NCBI GenBank assembly: GCA_030849075.1
Contig: JASAOO010003513.1
Location: forward strand, 1-64,000
DNA from: Zelonia costaricensis
Taxonomy: Eukaryota; Euglenozoa; Kinetoplastea; Trypanosomatida; Trypanosomatidae
Length of the DNA stretch: 64,000 bases
Direction of reading: 5' to 3'
The first letter of the stretch is position 1, and every line of letters starts with the position of its first letter. Below the pieces are notes generated by a model, which saw only the letters and a list, made by a program, of their open reading frames with translations, was not told the DNA's origin and searched no databases. Below, in pieces: positions 48,122 through 59,000 of this stretch. Both the position numbers and the translations under genes were made by a program.

Positions 48122-51100
48122 ATGCACTCTCAAAGCACACCACCACCACCACCGGTGCAGTCGCAGCCGCTGCACCGTGACGTCTGCCCCCTCCCCATGC
48201 GCGCCGCAAACGGCCCGTCGGCGGCGTCGGCGGCGGCGATGACTCGTGGCGCGGTGCTACCCGTTACCGTAGAAGAAGCGCGTCTGGTGCAGGCGAGCAC
48301 GTACGCGCTGTGGGAACAGCTCTACACTCCTGCCGCCGTGCCCCTGACGATGGAACGCCTCCTGTACGAGCGTGTATCGCTGTCTTCTGCCACAGGCGGT
48401 GTGCACAACGAGGGAGTGGCCGCCCGTGACGGCGCAAGGCAACGCGCGGGGGTGTGCGTCGCGGCACAGCCGTGGGTCGCGGCGTTGTTCACGACGAGCA
48501 CCGCCACTCCCTCGCAGCCGGTCGCAACCGCTGCGCCGGTCGCTGCGGCATCTGCAGCTCCACTGCGCACGAGTACCGCCGCCGCAGCGCCAGGGGCGCA
48601 GCCAGTGAGGATGAAGTCGGAGGAAGGCGAGGGCGGGCAGAGGGGCATGCGGCCGCCAGCGACCCCACCGCGCGTCTTCTGCGATTTCCCCGACTCCCCA
48701 CTGACGACTGCCGCTCCCGTCGCGGCGGTCGCACTACACGCGGCCGACGGCCCCCGCCACAGCACAGCCAGCAGCAGCGGCGGCGGCGCACTGGCGCCGG
48801 CGGTTTCGGTGTCGACGTCGCCGCCCTCAGTCCCCCCGCACCCGCCGCCGTGCGAGGCCGACGACGGGAGTCAACCGATGCGGCTGCGCCCGTGTCGAGG
48901 CCGGGCCACGTCGGCCGCATCTCCACCGGACTGGGTGCTGCCTGCCTCGACCTCCGATGTTTCCCTGTCCTCCACAGCTTCCCTGTCCCCCGCCGTTGCC
49001 CCCACCCCCGCACCAACCTACGCAATCGCACCGGCGACAAGGATCAGCGGTCACCTCGGCAACGGTGTGATGGAGACTCGCGCCGATGCGGCGGAGACGA
49101 ACGCGACGGTGGACACGGAAGGGTGGACACTGGTAGTGGCCTCGCTGCGTGCCGTGCAGGAAGACGAGGCGGCGCACGCCACCGCATTGGCCGCGTCCCC
49201 CCCGCACGCCTCGCCACCGGCAGGGTCTTGCCGCGTCAGCGTTCGCAGCAGCAGTGTCAGCGGTAGCCTGCATCTCAACGAGGAGGAGCAGGTGCGCGCT
49301 TCGGGGCGGCTTGGGGGCGTCGACCTCACCGAGGCAGCGGAGGCTCGCGTGGACGGCACCGCCAAGAGCGACGGTGCCGCGTCTGCGCGCGCTTCTTCTG
49401 CGCGTGACGAGGAGGCAGGGCAGCACAAGCGGCTCCGCGTGGGGTGCGCAGAAGCATGCGTCGCGGACAGCGGCAACGACGACGACAAACGGGAGGAGCG
49501 GCTCCTTTCCCTCACCACGTCGCCAGCACCCGATGCCACGGCAGCACCCGACGCAACACCAACTGCTCCCCACGAGGAGCCGAGCCGGCGGACATGCAGC
49601 CGTGACGGCACCGAGGACACAGATGTGTACGAAGCATCGCTGCCGCCACCCCCACGGCCGTCCTCGCGACGTCGTGAAACCCCCGCTGGTGCACACGAAG
49701 GTCGCGCGTCGGCCGTGCCTGACTCGTGTCGCCGCGTCGGCCGCGGCGACGACGCGCTCAACGAATCACCGCCACGCCCCGTCGTCTGCTCCTCCACCGC
49801 GCGGCCCAGCGCGACACCCGCACGTGCGACGGCGGCGGCGTCGATGAGTCCACTGGGGGTGGACGGCGACGGCCTCGTGTACAGCCCACCGCGGCGGCAG
49901 CGGCAGCAACAGCTGCTGCGGCGTCTGCAAGAGCCGAGCGAGCCGGCGTGGGGGGCCATCGAGGAGGAGGAGGAGGAGGGGGTTGCGGCAGCGGCAGACG
50001 GGGAAGACACGCTCATGGACTCCGCGCAGTGGCGCGGTGAGAGCGCCTCGCCACCGCCAGCTCCTGTAAAAGCCCATCAGCGGTGCCCGGATCACGAGGA
50101 GCGGCCCTCGTTGTGGTCTTCCGCCTCCACGCCGTCCCCGCTGCCGCGGGTGGCGCAGACGCCGGCCCACGACTCTCCCACGCCGACTGCCTCGCACGCA
50201 GACGGCATCGCCGAGGTGATTGGCGCGGCGGCGGGCTCGGCAGATGACGCAACGCGCGAGGTGGCAACAGACAGCAGCTGCACACGAAACGGGTCCACAG
50301 TCGCAGCAGCCGAGGAGGACTGCGTCCATCGTGGTGATGAGCACACCGACAGCGTCGAGGCGGCTACTGCGACACCACGTCCGACGTTGTGTGACGGCGG
50401 CAACAGCAGTGCGGTCGCCCAAGATGACGTGGCTGGCGATGAGGAGGACCACAGCGAGGAACGGGCAGGCGTCATGGAAGCTGCAAAGGCGCCACGCGAC
50501 ACACCGTCCCCCATCCGCACCCCTGCGTCGACGCACACTCTGGCGGCCAGCCCCACCACACAGCTTGTGCGAGAAGCCTCGTCTTCTCCGCCTCCTCCTG
50601 CGCCGAGGAGGACGAGCACGCCGCCCCTCGCATCGCTGCCAGCAGCGGCATCGCAAGCGGCGGCATCACCGGTGGAGGAGTTGACGCACAGCAGCACCAG
50701 CGTCCCGCGCCGCTCCGTCTCCACGATGGACTTCACGTGGGCGGTCGAGGTTGACGACGTTCTGCGCCGGCAGCAGCAGCGCCTCCGCTCTCTGCAAACA
50801 GTGAGCGTGGCAGGCACGGTGTGCGGTAGCGAGGCGCGGCGCAGCCCGAGTGCGAGTCGCGGCAGTCCAGCCCGCACGGTGGCCTTCGCCCCTCCTGCAG
50901 CAGGTGTGAGCGCTGGCGGGCCGCACCTGTACCCATCCCCACGCTGGGGCACGCGCACGCACTCGCCGGAGGAGGGGGGTGAGGAAGGAGGCGGCGGGGC
51001 ACGCGGACGGCGAGCGAGGGCGGGAGAAGAGGGGCCGCTGCTGTTGCCGTCGCGCTTGCAGGGTGGTGCGGCAGAGGCGTGGCGTGGGCCGCACAGCGTC

Positions 51101-52048
51101 TCGCCGCAGCCGCAGGACCCTCTCCGTGCGATGCGAGCGGAGGCGCTGCCTTGTGCTGCGGAGCGCGTGGCCGCCAGCGAGGATGCGGACGCGAGCGGGG
51201 GCGAGCTCGTCGCCTTCAGCACCTGCCGCAGCGCAGACGGGCAAGTAGCAACGGCACACCCGCACGCCGCGTCCCCGTCTCCGCCCCCGTCGCGGGTGCA
51301 CCGGCACGCAGCGGGTGGCCTGGCGGCCAATTCCACGCGCGGTGCGTCGTCCCGCCCTCCGGCGGCCGTCGCGGCGTCGACACCAACGTCGTCTCTGACG
51401 CACCGCCCGCGAGACGCGCCGTCGTCGGCGTCACCGCTGCAGCAGCCGCTTCCCTCCGCCGGGCTAAAGCGGCAGCGCGAGGCCCACGAAGTACGAGACG
51501 TTAGTCGTAGTCTCCGGGGTGCGCGGCCGCCTGACCGCGATGCCGCCCCGGGGCACCACACGGGCGACCGACTGGATCACCGGCGCCGCCGCGCGCGCCA
51601 CGAGGGCAGCCACGCGCACATCGCCTCTGCCAGCAACAGGGGAGGCGGCGGTGACGGGGCGCATTCGGCCTCACCAGTGAGCGTCTTCGCGCTGCCACGC
51701 ACGCTGTCGACAGAGCCCGGTCTCCGCGCGGCGTCCCCGCAACCGCAGCTGTCAGCATCGGCCTCAGCGGCCTCCAAAGCACCGCCGCTGCGTACGCGGC
51801 CGGTCAACCGCATGCCAAAGGCGGCAAAGGCGGGACCGGTGAAGAACGCCCGTCTGGCTCGTCGACCCGCTGCGCCAACCGCCGCCACCGCCATCACCGC
51901 AAGCACGTCCACCACGCCGAGAAACGCCGCCGCCGCTGCTGCAGCGGCCAAGGCAATGCAGATCTCGCAGAAGGCCGCGCGCCGCAAGCCGTCGCTGGTG
52001 GCCCTGAACAAGCGCCATGGTGCGCCGGACGCGGAGCAGAAGAAGTGA
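48122..52048 (+). CDS. hypothetical low-complexity protein, 1308 residues
   Basis: I do not recognise this protein. It is a single frame of 1308 codons rich in Ala, Ser, Pro and Asp/Glu. The only clearly ordered island is near the N-terminus at about 41-85 (VTVEEARLVQASTYALWEQL then YTPAAVPLTMERLLYERV), which looks like two amphipathic helices. A second short conserved-looking patch, TMDFTWAVEVDDVLRRQQQ, lies near 868-886. The C-terminus is strongly basic and Lys/Arg/Ala-rich (KAGPVKNARLARRPAAPTAA, later QISQKAARRKPSLVALNKRH), resembling microtubule- or nucleic-acid-binding tails. Acidic and Ser/Thr-rich patches between offer many phosphorylation sites. There is no membrane segment. A cytoskeletal or nuclear scaffold is plausible but unproven. 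Composition returns to the GC-rich norm here after the AT-richer interval upstream. Confidence 0.8.
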   Translation: MHSQSTPPPPPVQSQPLHRDVCPLPMRAANGPSAASAAAMTRGAVLPVTVEEARLVQASTYALWEQLYTPAAVPLTMERLLYERVSLSSATGGVHNEGVAARDGARQRAGVCVAAQPWVAALFTTSTATPSQPVATAAPVAAASAAPLRTSTAAAAPGAQPVRMKSEEGEGGQRGMRPPATPPRVFCDFPDSPLTTAAPVAAVALHAADGPRHSTASSSGGGALAPAVSVSTSPPSVPPHPPPCEADDGSQPMRLRPCRGRATSAASPPDWVLPASTSDVSLSSTASLSPAVAPTPAPTYAIAPATRISGHLGNGVMETRADAAETNATVDTEGWTLVVASLRAVQEDEAAHATALAASPPHASPPAGSCRVSVRSSSVSGSLHLNEEEQVRASGRLGGVDLTEAAEARVDGTAKSDGAASARASSARDEEAGQHKRLRVGCAEACVADSGNDDDKREERLLSLTTSPAPDATAAPDATPTAPHEEPSRRTCSRDGTEDTDVYEASLPPPPRPSSRRRETPAGAHEGRASAVPDSCRRVGRGDDALNESPPRPVVCSSTARPSATPARATAAASMSPLGVDGDGLVYSPPRRQRQQQLLRRLQEPSEPAWGAIEEEEEEGVAAAADGEDTLMDSAQWRGESASPPPAPVKAHQRCPDHEERPSLWSSASTPSPLPRVAQTPAHDSPTPTASHADGIAEVIGAAAGSADDATREVATDSSCTRNGSTVAAAEEDCVHRGDEHTDSVEAATATPRPTLCDGGNSSAVAQDDVAGDEEDHSEERAGVMEAAKAPRDTPSPIRTPASTHTLAASPTTQLVREASSSPPPPAPRRTSTPPLASLPAAASQAAASPVEELTHSSTSVPRRSVSTMDFTWAVEVDDVLRRQQQRLRSLQTVSVAGTVCGSEARRSPSASRGSPARTVAFAPPAAGVSAGGPHLYPSPRWGTRTHSPEEGGEEGGGGARGRRARAGEEGPLLLPSRLQGGAAEAWRGPHSVSPQPQDPLRAMRAEALPCAAERVAASEDADASGGELVAFSTCRSADGQVATAHPHAASPSPPPSRVHRHAAGGLAANSTRGASSRPPAAVAASTPTSSLTHRPRDAPSSASPLQQPLPSAGLKRQREAHEVRDVSRSLRGARPPDRDAAPGHHTGDRLDHRRRRARHEGSHAHIASASNRGGGGDGAHSASPVSVFALPRTLSTEPGLRAASPQPQLSASASAASKAPPLRTRPVNRMPKAAKAGPVKNARLARRPAAPTAATAITASTSTTPRNAAAAAAAAKAMQISQKAARRKPSLVALNKRHGAPDAEQKK

Positions 52049-52063
52049 AACAGGCGAGCCCGT

Positions 52064-52066
<3 letters not shown>

Positions 52067-52106
<40 letters not shown>
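52067..52106. repeat. (GT)n microsatellite, about 40 bases
   Basis: A perfect GT run, one of the longest uninterrupted in the window, lies about 20 bases after a stop codon in the presumed 3' untranslated region. Confidence 0.95.
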
Positions 52107-52107
<1 letters not shown>

Positions 52108-52272
52108 CTCTTGTTCTAGACCAACGTGGGTGCGCACGTTCCGCACACTCGTTCTGCCTACCCTTCTGCTGAGCTGATGCCGCCACCCGCCCTCCCCCCC
52201 CTCCTCTACCCTTTTTCTCTCTGGTTCTCGCGCTGCTGCATGATTCGGTGTGCCTCACTCGTATCCGCACGT

Positions 52273-52274
<2 letters not shown>

Positions 52275-52307
<33 letters not shown>
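52275..52307. repeat. (TG)n microsatellite
   Basis: A near-perfect TG run of about 33 bases in the same spacer. Confidence 0.9.
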
Positions 52308-52776
52308 CGGAGGCTGAACGAGGGGGGGAAGCGACGGCAGGCATCGACGCGAAGGAACGCAACGCGATTTCTTTTTTTCTCCCTCCTGTCGTTGCTGCAC
52401 CGGCTCGCGTTGTCGCGGCTGCGCACGCAGCAGCGCCGGGCGCACGCGCGCGTTACCTGCTTTCTACAAGTACTCCTCTTCCCACTAGATGTGGTCGTCG
52501 CTGACACCAACCCCAGAAACACACAAACACAAACACACACCGCTCACTCAGGTGAGGCATTAGCCGCCGCCACAGGGGCCCTTCGCCAAGCCCGCGGACG
52601 GTCGGCAAAGCCGCCTTGCCGAAACAAGCACCGTAGCGAGGTGAAGGCGACGAGCCTAGCTCCCCCCTCCTCCCTCCCCCTCCCCGGAGGGATGGGGGGA
52701 GGCGGCCGCACGGAACGTCCACGGTACTCGATCACCGCCTGCAGCATGTGTGTATGACCAATCGTCTTTGCCCGTC

Positions 52777-52922
52777 CCTCTTCCAAACCTCTCTCTCCCT
52801 CCCTCTGCGTCCTTGACATCAACCTCACTTCTCGGCGGTGCACTGGACCTGCCTCTCCGCGTCTGTGCCGCTGGCATGTACGCCTGCACACCCGTGCACC
52901 CGTATCCACACCGACGTCGCAG
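52777..52922 (+). promoter_or_regulatory. predicted spliced-leader acceptor for the 52939 gene
   Basis: After the C/T tract ending near 52806 there is no AG until 52921-52922 (GTCGCAG), 115 bases later. This places the acceptor 17 bases before ATG 52939 and after the alternative ATG at 52876, so it selects the shorter protein. Confidence 0.55.
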
Positions 52923-52938
52923 CTCACGTGTCACGATC

Positions 52939-53436
52939 ATGTCCGCCGGTGCCTCCAACGGTGGTGCTCCGCCGCCGCTGACACCGGAGGAGAAGGCGGC
53001 GCGCGATGCACGGCTGCAGCGCGAGCATGAGTCGTACATACGCGGCATCGCAACCATGCGGTCACTGCCGCGGCTCCGCTCGACCATTGCCGGTGCGGGC
53101 GGCAAGACGAACACGAACACCCGCATAGCAGAGGAGCGGGAGGAGACGCGGCAACAGCACCTGCGCGCCACTGCCGCCGCCGCCGCGGAGCTGCAGCAGC
53201 GCCGGCAGGCCCACCACGAGAAGGTGGAGAAGCTCGAGTCCGCGCAAGCGAAGAAGCGGCAGCGGCGCAACGCGAAGAAGCTCAAGAAGCGGCAGCGGCT
53301 GGAAGCCAGGCTGCGCGATCGATCCAGGTCGGACACCGACGCGGACTCCTCCTCCTCCTCGTCGTCCTCGTCGGCATCGTCGTCGAGCTCGTCGAGGTCG
53401 ACGTCTACGAGCTCGAGCAGCAGTCGGAAGGCGTAG
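52939..53436 (+). CDS. small basic coiled-coil protein with Ser-rich tail, possibly PRKRIP1/DUF1168-like
   Basis: The 165-residue protein is highly charged. After a short linker (APPPLTPEEKAARDARLQRE) come Arg/Glu-rich helices, then AKKRQRRNAKKLKKRQRLEA, a dense basic patch typical of nuclear proteins, and finally an almost pure Ser/Asp tail (about 135-160) ending SSRKA. The order of a helical Glu/Gln-rich segment, a KKRxxRxxKKxKK patch and an acidic/serine tail is similar to the splicing-associated PRKRIP1 (DUF1168) family, but the family's diagnostic GSGEFHVYRHLRR segment is not evident, so this stays tentative. Generic RNA-binding or nucleolar roles are equally possible. A longer form starting at ATG 52876 would add 21 residues but precedes the predicted splice site. 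Confidence 0.6.
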   Translation: MSAGASNGGAPPPLTPEEKAARDARLQREHESYIRGIATMRSLPRLRSTIAGAGGKTNTNTRIAEEREETRQQHLRATAAAAAELQQRRQAHHEKVEKLESAQAKKRQRRNAKKLKKRQRLEARLRDRSRSDTDADSSSSSSSSSASSSSSSRSTSTSSSSSRKA

Positions 53437-54464
53437 GCCGTCCGACGTGCTTCACCCCTCCCCCGGCGTCTGCATGCCTCGACGTCACTGCCGCTTGTAC
53501 ACGAACGGGGCGATCCGAACAAACAAAAAAAAACAAAGGATGATACTGCGTAAAGGACGCATGAGTGACGTGGTGCAGCGGCGCCGTGGTTGGCCGGCCA
53601 CGACAGACACGTCCGCTTTCTGCTGTCGTGTGCGCTCGTTCGTGCAGCGCATTGAGGTGACGTCTCTCTCCCCCTCCTGCCACACTACCTCCCTCTCCCC
53701 TCCCCCCTCGATGCACCACTTCGATGCTATCCATCACGCACACCCACATATTTGCGGTCTCGTTGCCACACCACAAGGTGTTCCGTGTTCCTGAAGGGTG
53801 GCATCACCGTCGTGTTCTTCTTTTCTTTTTGTGTGCGTGCTCTGCGCCGATCTACCTTTATCTACCTATCTCACCCACCTCGCCGTCCTCTCTCGCATCC
53901 GTTGAAGGTCATCTCCTTTATTGTCTTGCACATTCTCTCCGTCACTCTCTCTCTCGCACAGCTTCGACACTGACGAAGCCTTGAACGCCTCTCCCCCCCC
54001 CTTCCCTTCTTCTTCTCCTCCTCCCTCACCCCTCGCTGGCGACGGAGAAGACGGTGACGCGCATCCTCGTCGCTCTACACCCTCTCTCACACACGCACAC
54101 ACCAAACACCTAGGCACACATTCGCACACACGTTTACACGCGTCCGCCCGCCCGCACAGCTGGACGTCCGACGTCAACCGAATTCACCCCTCGACCACGA
54201 CAGCACACGCGACATTCAAGACAAACGAGGTAACGAGTTTGCATTGCGCAGCGAGGCAGACCCACCACCTCCTCACAGCGCAACCCATCCCTTCTTGTGT
54301 TTCAGCTCCAGAGCATGCGCCGTGCGTGTGAAGGTGTGCGTACGAAGCCTTGGTTGAATTCACACACACGCGTAAGCCCCCCCCCCCTTCTCTCCCTCTC
54401 GTCTATACACACACGCACGCGTGCGGAACAAAGGAAACGGGCCTGTGAGGAAGACGACCCCGTG

Positions 54465-54500
54465 ACCCACACCCACACCCACACACCCACACACACACAG
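54465..54500. repeat. (CA)n/(CCCACA)n microsatellite
   Basis: CCCACA hexanucleotide units pass into CA dinucleotides in non-coding spacer. Confidence 0.85.
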
Positions 54501-56026
54501 TGAACTGCGACGGCAGCCCGCCTCGCCTCGATCTATTCGCTTCCTGTTGCACCGTTACCACAGCTGACACCGTGTCTACCCTCCACCCCCACTCTGAAGC
54601 TCTCTCGCTGAGCTCAGCTCGCAATGCTGCTGGGCGCAGACTCGTCCATCTATTCCCGCCTCCCTCGCCACACCCGCACTGCACCCTGACCTGCGCGCGT
54701 GCGGGAGCGTCAGCGTTCCCTCTCCCACTCCTCCCCCCATCTCGATCTCCCTCGTGTGTGTGTGTCTGTGCGTCTGATCCCCCTGCATTGCGGTACTGCC
54801 GACGCTGCTTGATTGCCCGACCGGCGGACGGCTCCTCCTCTTCCCGCACTTTTGTTTTCGCGTGTGTTCTCTCACCCCGCGCCTCTCAAGAAAGAAAAGA
54901 GAGGGAGGGAGGGAGGCCTCGCCTCGGTCGTTGTTTCTGCTTCTGCCTTTTACGGTCAACACTCGTTTGAGCGTGTGTGGGTGTGTGTGTGTGTGAGCGT
55001 AGAGTCATCTTGCCCTCTCCCTCTCTCTCTCACCCTCGGCGCGCTTCTTTCTATCTCACTCTTGTCCCCTTTTCCGTGCGCACACACGCACTCACGCACC
55101 GCTGCCGTCCAGCTGGCACGCCGAAGGGCAAAGGAAAGCGAAGAGGCTGAGGGGAGCCCTCGCTCAAGGACGAACCCCGAACGAATTCGTGTGAGCGGCC
55201 TACGGAAAGCAGGGAGGGAGGGAGGGGGAGCGACCTACGAGAGAAGGGGCACCGTGGTGGACGTGAGTCGACATCGCCCCCCCCCCCCCCATTGGCCCTC
55301 CGCGGCCACGCTCAAAGGGGAGCCCACTGTAGACGGCAGCCGCGTCCCGCCGCTCTTCGCGCCCTCCTCTTCGCCTTCCCCCACACCCTTCATCACCACT
55401 GTACGTTTAGCTTCTCTCTCTTCGGCTTTTTTCTCGCTTTTTCACTGTGTCTTTGGTTCTCTGCTCCGTTATCATTGTGAGATCTGACTGTGTGTGTGTG
55501 TGTCTGCGCGCGCGCGCACGTCTATTGCCGTCCCCTTTTTGGGGATTTCTTTGCTGTCTTCTCTTGGTCTCCGCTGCGGTTCGAGATCGGCACATCGTTG
55601 CGGCGCGCGTCTCTTGGCTCGTTCTAGAACGAAGGCTTCTCGCGTAGTGTCGGTGTCTCTCGCCACACACACACACAAAAAAAAAAAGCCGCCTGCTCTC
55701 TTTCTTCACACTCCGACAACCTTCTTGGTCCCCCTTCACGTTCCCTCTCGTTGCGACTCCCTCGTGATCGTGTGTGCGTGTGAGCGTGCGTGTCGACTGT
55801 ATATTGTGCCACCCCTCCCCCCCCTCCCACGAACGCTCGCCTCTGCTGTGCGTTCTCCTTTATTGCGGTGTCTTGACATCCTCCCTTCGTTCCCCTGTGC
55901 GACTTCGCTCGTGCGGGTGCGAGACTCGTGGGTGGGTGGAGCCGCCGCTCATCGTTTGGTTTCTCTTCTGCCTCTGCTTCCATTCGCGGCCTCCTCGCGT
56001 GAGGCTTGCGTGTGTGTGTGTGTGTT

Positions 56027-56061
56027 GATTCTCTTCTCCTTGTTCCTTGTCTGTCGGACAG
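56027..56061 (+). promoter_or_regulatory. predicted spliced-leader acceptor for the ankyrin giant gene
   Basis: A T/C-rich tract (56027-56055) ends in GGACAG, with AG at 56060-56061. The first ATG (56063) is just one base beyond it; a second in-frame ATG lies at 56099. Confidence 0.5.
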
Positions 56062-56062
56062 A

Positions 56063-59000
56063 ATGCACACAAACACGCACACACGCGCTGTGAACGCCAT
56101 GCTGGTGACGGCGTCGTCGTCCGTGTGCCTCGTGAGCTTCGTCGCCTACGGGGTTGTGGGCATCTCCGGCAGCTACTTCCTCCTGCGCTTCCGCCGACTG
56201 CGCTGCGTGCGGCGGGTGCGGCCGTGGTACTCCATCCTGCACTACGCCTGCTACGGCGCCTTTCTCGCCTACCTCGCACGCAGCGCGCCGAGCCATGCGC
56301 CGGGCCCCACCGCGACCAGCGCGGACGGCGCCGTGCCGAGCGCGGCAGCTGCCCCCACTTCGTCCGGGTCGACAGCCGATGCGGCCGCCCCTTCACCGTA
56401 CTCCAAGGCGTGGCGGGCTGGCGCCGACCTCGCGCATCGCGTCGCGCACTCCTTTGTGCGCCCCTGGACCCCTGGCGCCGCCCCTGGCGCGACAAGCACG
56501 GCGTCCACCACCACACCGAGCTCGTGGTGGAGTGCTGCCGCGGTGCTGCTGGAGCCTGTGCTGGAGGCCACCGCCGCCACGGCCCTCTTCAGTAGCTACG
56601 CCCTCCTCTGCCACGCGCGGTGGCGGTATGGGGTGATGCGCACGGCGGAGCGTCAGCCCCAGCTGTGGCGGCTCATCATCGCAGCCGGCGGCGGCGGCAT
56701 GAGCGGCATGGGCAGTCGTGAGGGTGCCGGAGCGGCGGCGGGTGCGACGGCAGGCGCCGGCCTCGCGGTTGCCGCGGTGGTCGGGGAAAGCGCCGGCGAC
56801 GGCGAGGACCTAACCGCTGTCGTCGTACCCGGCGCGTCGAGCACGGCCACCACGGCGGACGTGACCTCGCCCAGCATTTTTGTGTATCTTCCGCGCCGGC
56901 GCCACCACCACCACCGCGCCCGGCCCCCCTCGCGGGAACACAGCAGCAGCAGTGTCACCACCAGCGGCAGCGACGGGGCAGGCTCTGGCGCGGTGACGTC
57001 CACCACGGCGAGACGAGAGGGCGACGACAACGCCGCTGCTGGCGTGGCGTCGCAGCGGCTGCAGCACCGCGGCCACCTCCCACGCGTTGGGGTTTTCATC
57101 AACGATGACTGCGGCAGCGACACAAGCAACGATGAGGACGACAGCGATGACGACGACGATGGCGCCGCATCGGACTCGCAGGACTCGGACGGGGTGGACG
57201 CGGTAGACGACGTACCCGATGGGAGTGGCGCGTACGACGGTCATCACGCGACGAGCGGCGCATCTGCTTTCGCCGCGTATGTACGACAGCTCCCACGCCG
57301 CCTGCTGGACCGCCTCACGCGGCGCCCACGCGTCCGCGACCACCTCGAGGCAACCGCGTCGCACCGACGCCGGGCGTGCCGTGCGCGGCAGCAGCACCAG
57401 CAACAGCAACAGCAACTGCGGCGCCGCTTTCAGCTTCTGCGCCAGCGCCTGCTCGCCGCCTTCTGGACACGCGACGTGGCCGTGGTGGCGCAGACGGGCA
57501 GCGTGTTCGCGGGCTTGGCGATGGCCCGTGTTGCGGTCGCCGTGGCCGTCCACTCGGTGTGGTCCGCCTCCGCGCCGCACGCATCCCCTACGTGGCTGGC
57601 GGCGGCCTTGCCGAGCCCCACCGTAGGGCTCGTCGGGCTCGCCGGTCTGGCGCTTCTCAGCCTCGAGCAGGCCCTCTTGCGGCAGTGGACGGTGCTGCCG
57701 GCGCAGCTTCTTCTCGCCGTGGCCGCCTTGCCGTCTTCTGTGACCTCCCTCAGCGGCACCGACGTCGCGGGCTCGCAGGGCGCCGCGCCCGGCACAACCG
57801 CTGCTGCCGCCGCGCAGTACCGGCAGCAGCGGCGCGCGCGGGAGCACCTGAGGCATGGTGGGGCGCGTCGACACTCGAGCAGCATCGCGAACGTGAGCGC
57901 GAGTGGCTCCACGGTGTCGTGGTCGCTTGGCAGCGGCTTGACAGCGCCGCACCTTTCGGCAGTCGGCGGTGGCGGTGCTGCTGCTGTCTCTCCTGCTGCG
58001 GGCCCAACAGTGGGGACAATGGCGGGTCCGAGGCAGTCGCACTCACTGGAGAACTTCGCGGCGAGTGCGGCGGTGGCAATGCCCGCGCCGTACCCCGCTC
58101 GTCCGCTGATCGCCGTCATGCTGTCGCTGCTCTCACTGCAGGTTCTGAGTGTCCCGAGTGCAGCATCAGCATCAGCATCCGACGCCGTGTCGGCGCTCTC
58201 CTCTTTGGCACCCGCCGCTGTGCCGCTGGTGGTGGCCGGCTGCGCCGCTGTCAGCCTCGCGGCGGCGCTGCGCGAGCCCGTGTCGTGGGTCACGACCGAG
58301 TACCGCCGCCTCACCAACCGCACGTGGTGGGACCTCCTCTTCTCGCCGACCTTCACGCCCTTCTCGCTGGACCTGCTGAACGCCCACGGCCAGCAGGTCA
58401 TGCGCAGCACCACGGAGGAGTGGAGGCTCGGTGCCGAAAGCAGCAGCACCCCCCTCACCGCGAGTCCGCTCGGGGTGACAAGTATGGCGCTGGGCCGTCA
58501 CCACCGCGCCGCAGGCGGCCACGGCGGCGGGCTCGTGCCGCTGCTGGATACGAACGGGACCATGACGAGCACCAGCACAGCCGCGGCGGCGGCGGCGGGT
58601 GCGGGCGGCGCAAGCGATATGCATCGCGTGGGCCACCGAGCCGTGACCTCCCTCGCCGTCGGCAACGGCAGCGCGGCGCTCCCACTCGCGCCGGCCCCCC
58701 TGACCGCAGGCACGGGCGCGGCCGCCGCGGCCGGGTTTGGTGGGGTGGTGTCGCCGATGCAGTTCTGGCACGGTGTGGCCGCGAAGGTGATGCAGGACAC
58801 GGGGCGTGTGACCGGCGAGGTCGCCGTGGGGGCCGCGGCCGCCGGCGAGAGCGAGACGAGCGGAAGTGCGACGGTGGACACGCTCGGCAGTGGGGGCACT
58901 GCAGCCACCTCGGCCGCAGCGGCGCAGGTGGCGGTGACCTTCTCGGGCGGCCTGCACGGCTCCTTTGCCGGGCTGCGCAGCGACGGCTGGCCGGTGGCGA

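Larger units (their letters stand above)
52049..52938. other. intergenic region with two long TG repeats
   Basis: A 890-base spacer holding two long TG runs, CA-rich DNA near 52515-52545 and a pyrimidine tract at 52777-52806. No gene is seen. An in-frame extension of the next gene from 52750 begins with GTG and lies mostly before the splice acceptor. Confidence 0.5.
53437..56062. other. longest intergenic region in the window, 2.6 kb
   Basis: No supported gene on either strand. The region has C/T blocks, CA runs near 54465-54500, T-rich stretches and an A-rich run near 55677-55688. Several pyrimidine tracts are followed by AG, the last directly before the next gene. Open frames are repeat-like. 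Confidence 0.45.

Noticed and set aside
53437..56062. Possible missed genes in the longest spacer
   Set aside because: All frames examined are His/Thr, Cys/Val or Pro/Ser repeats; none combines strong third-position G/C with protein-like composition.
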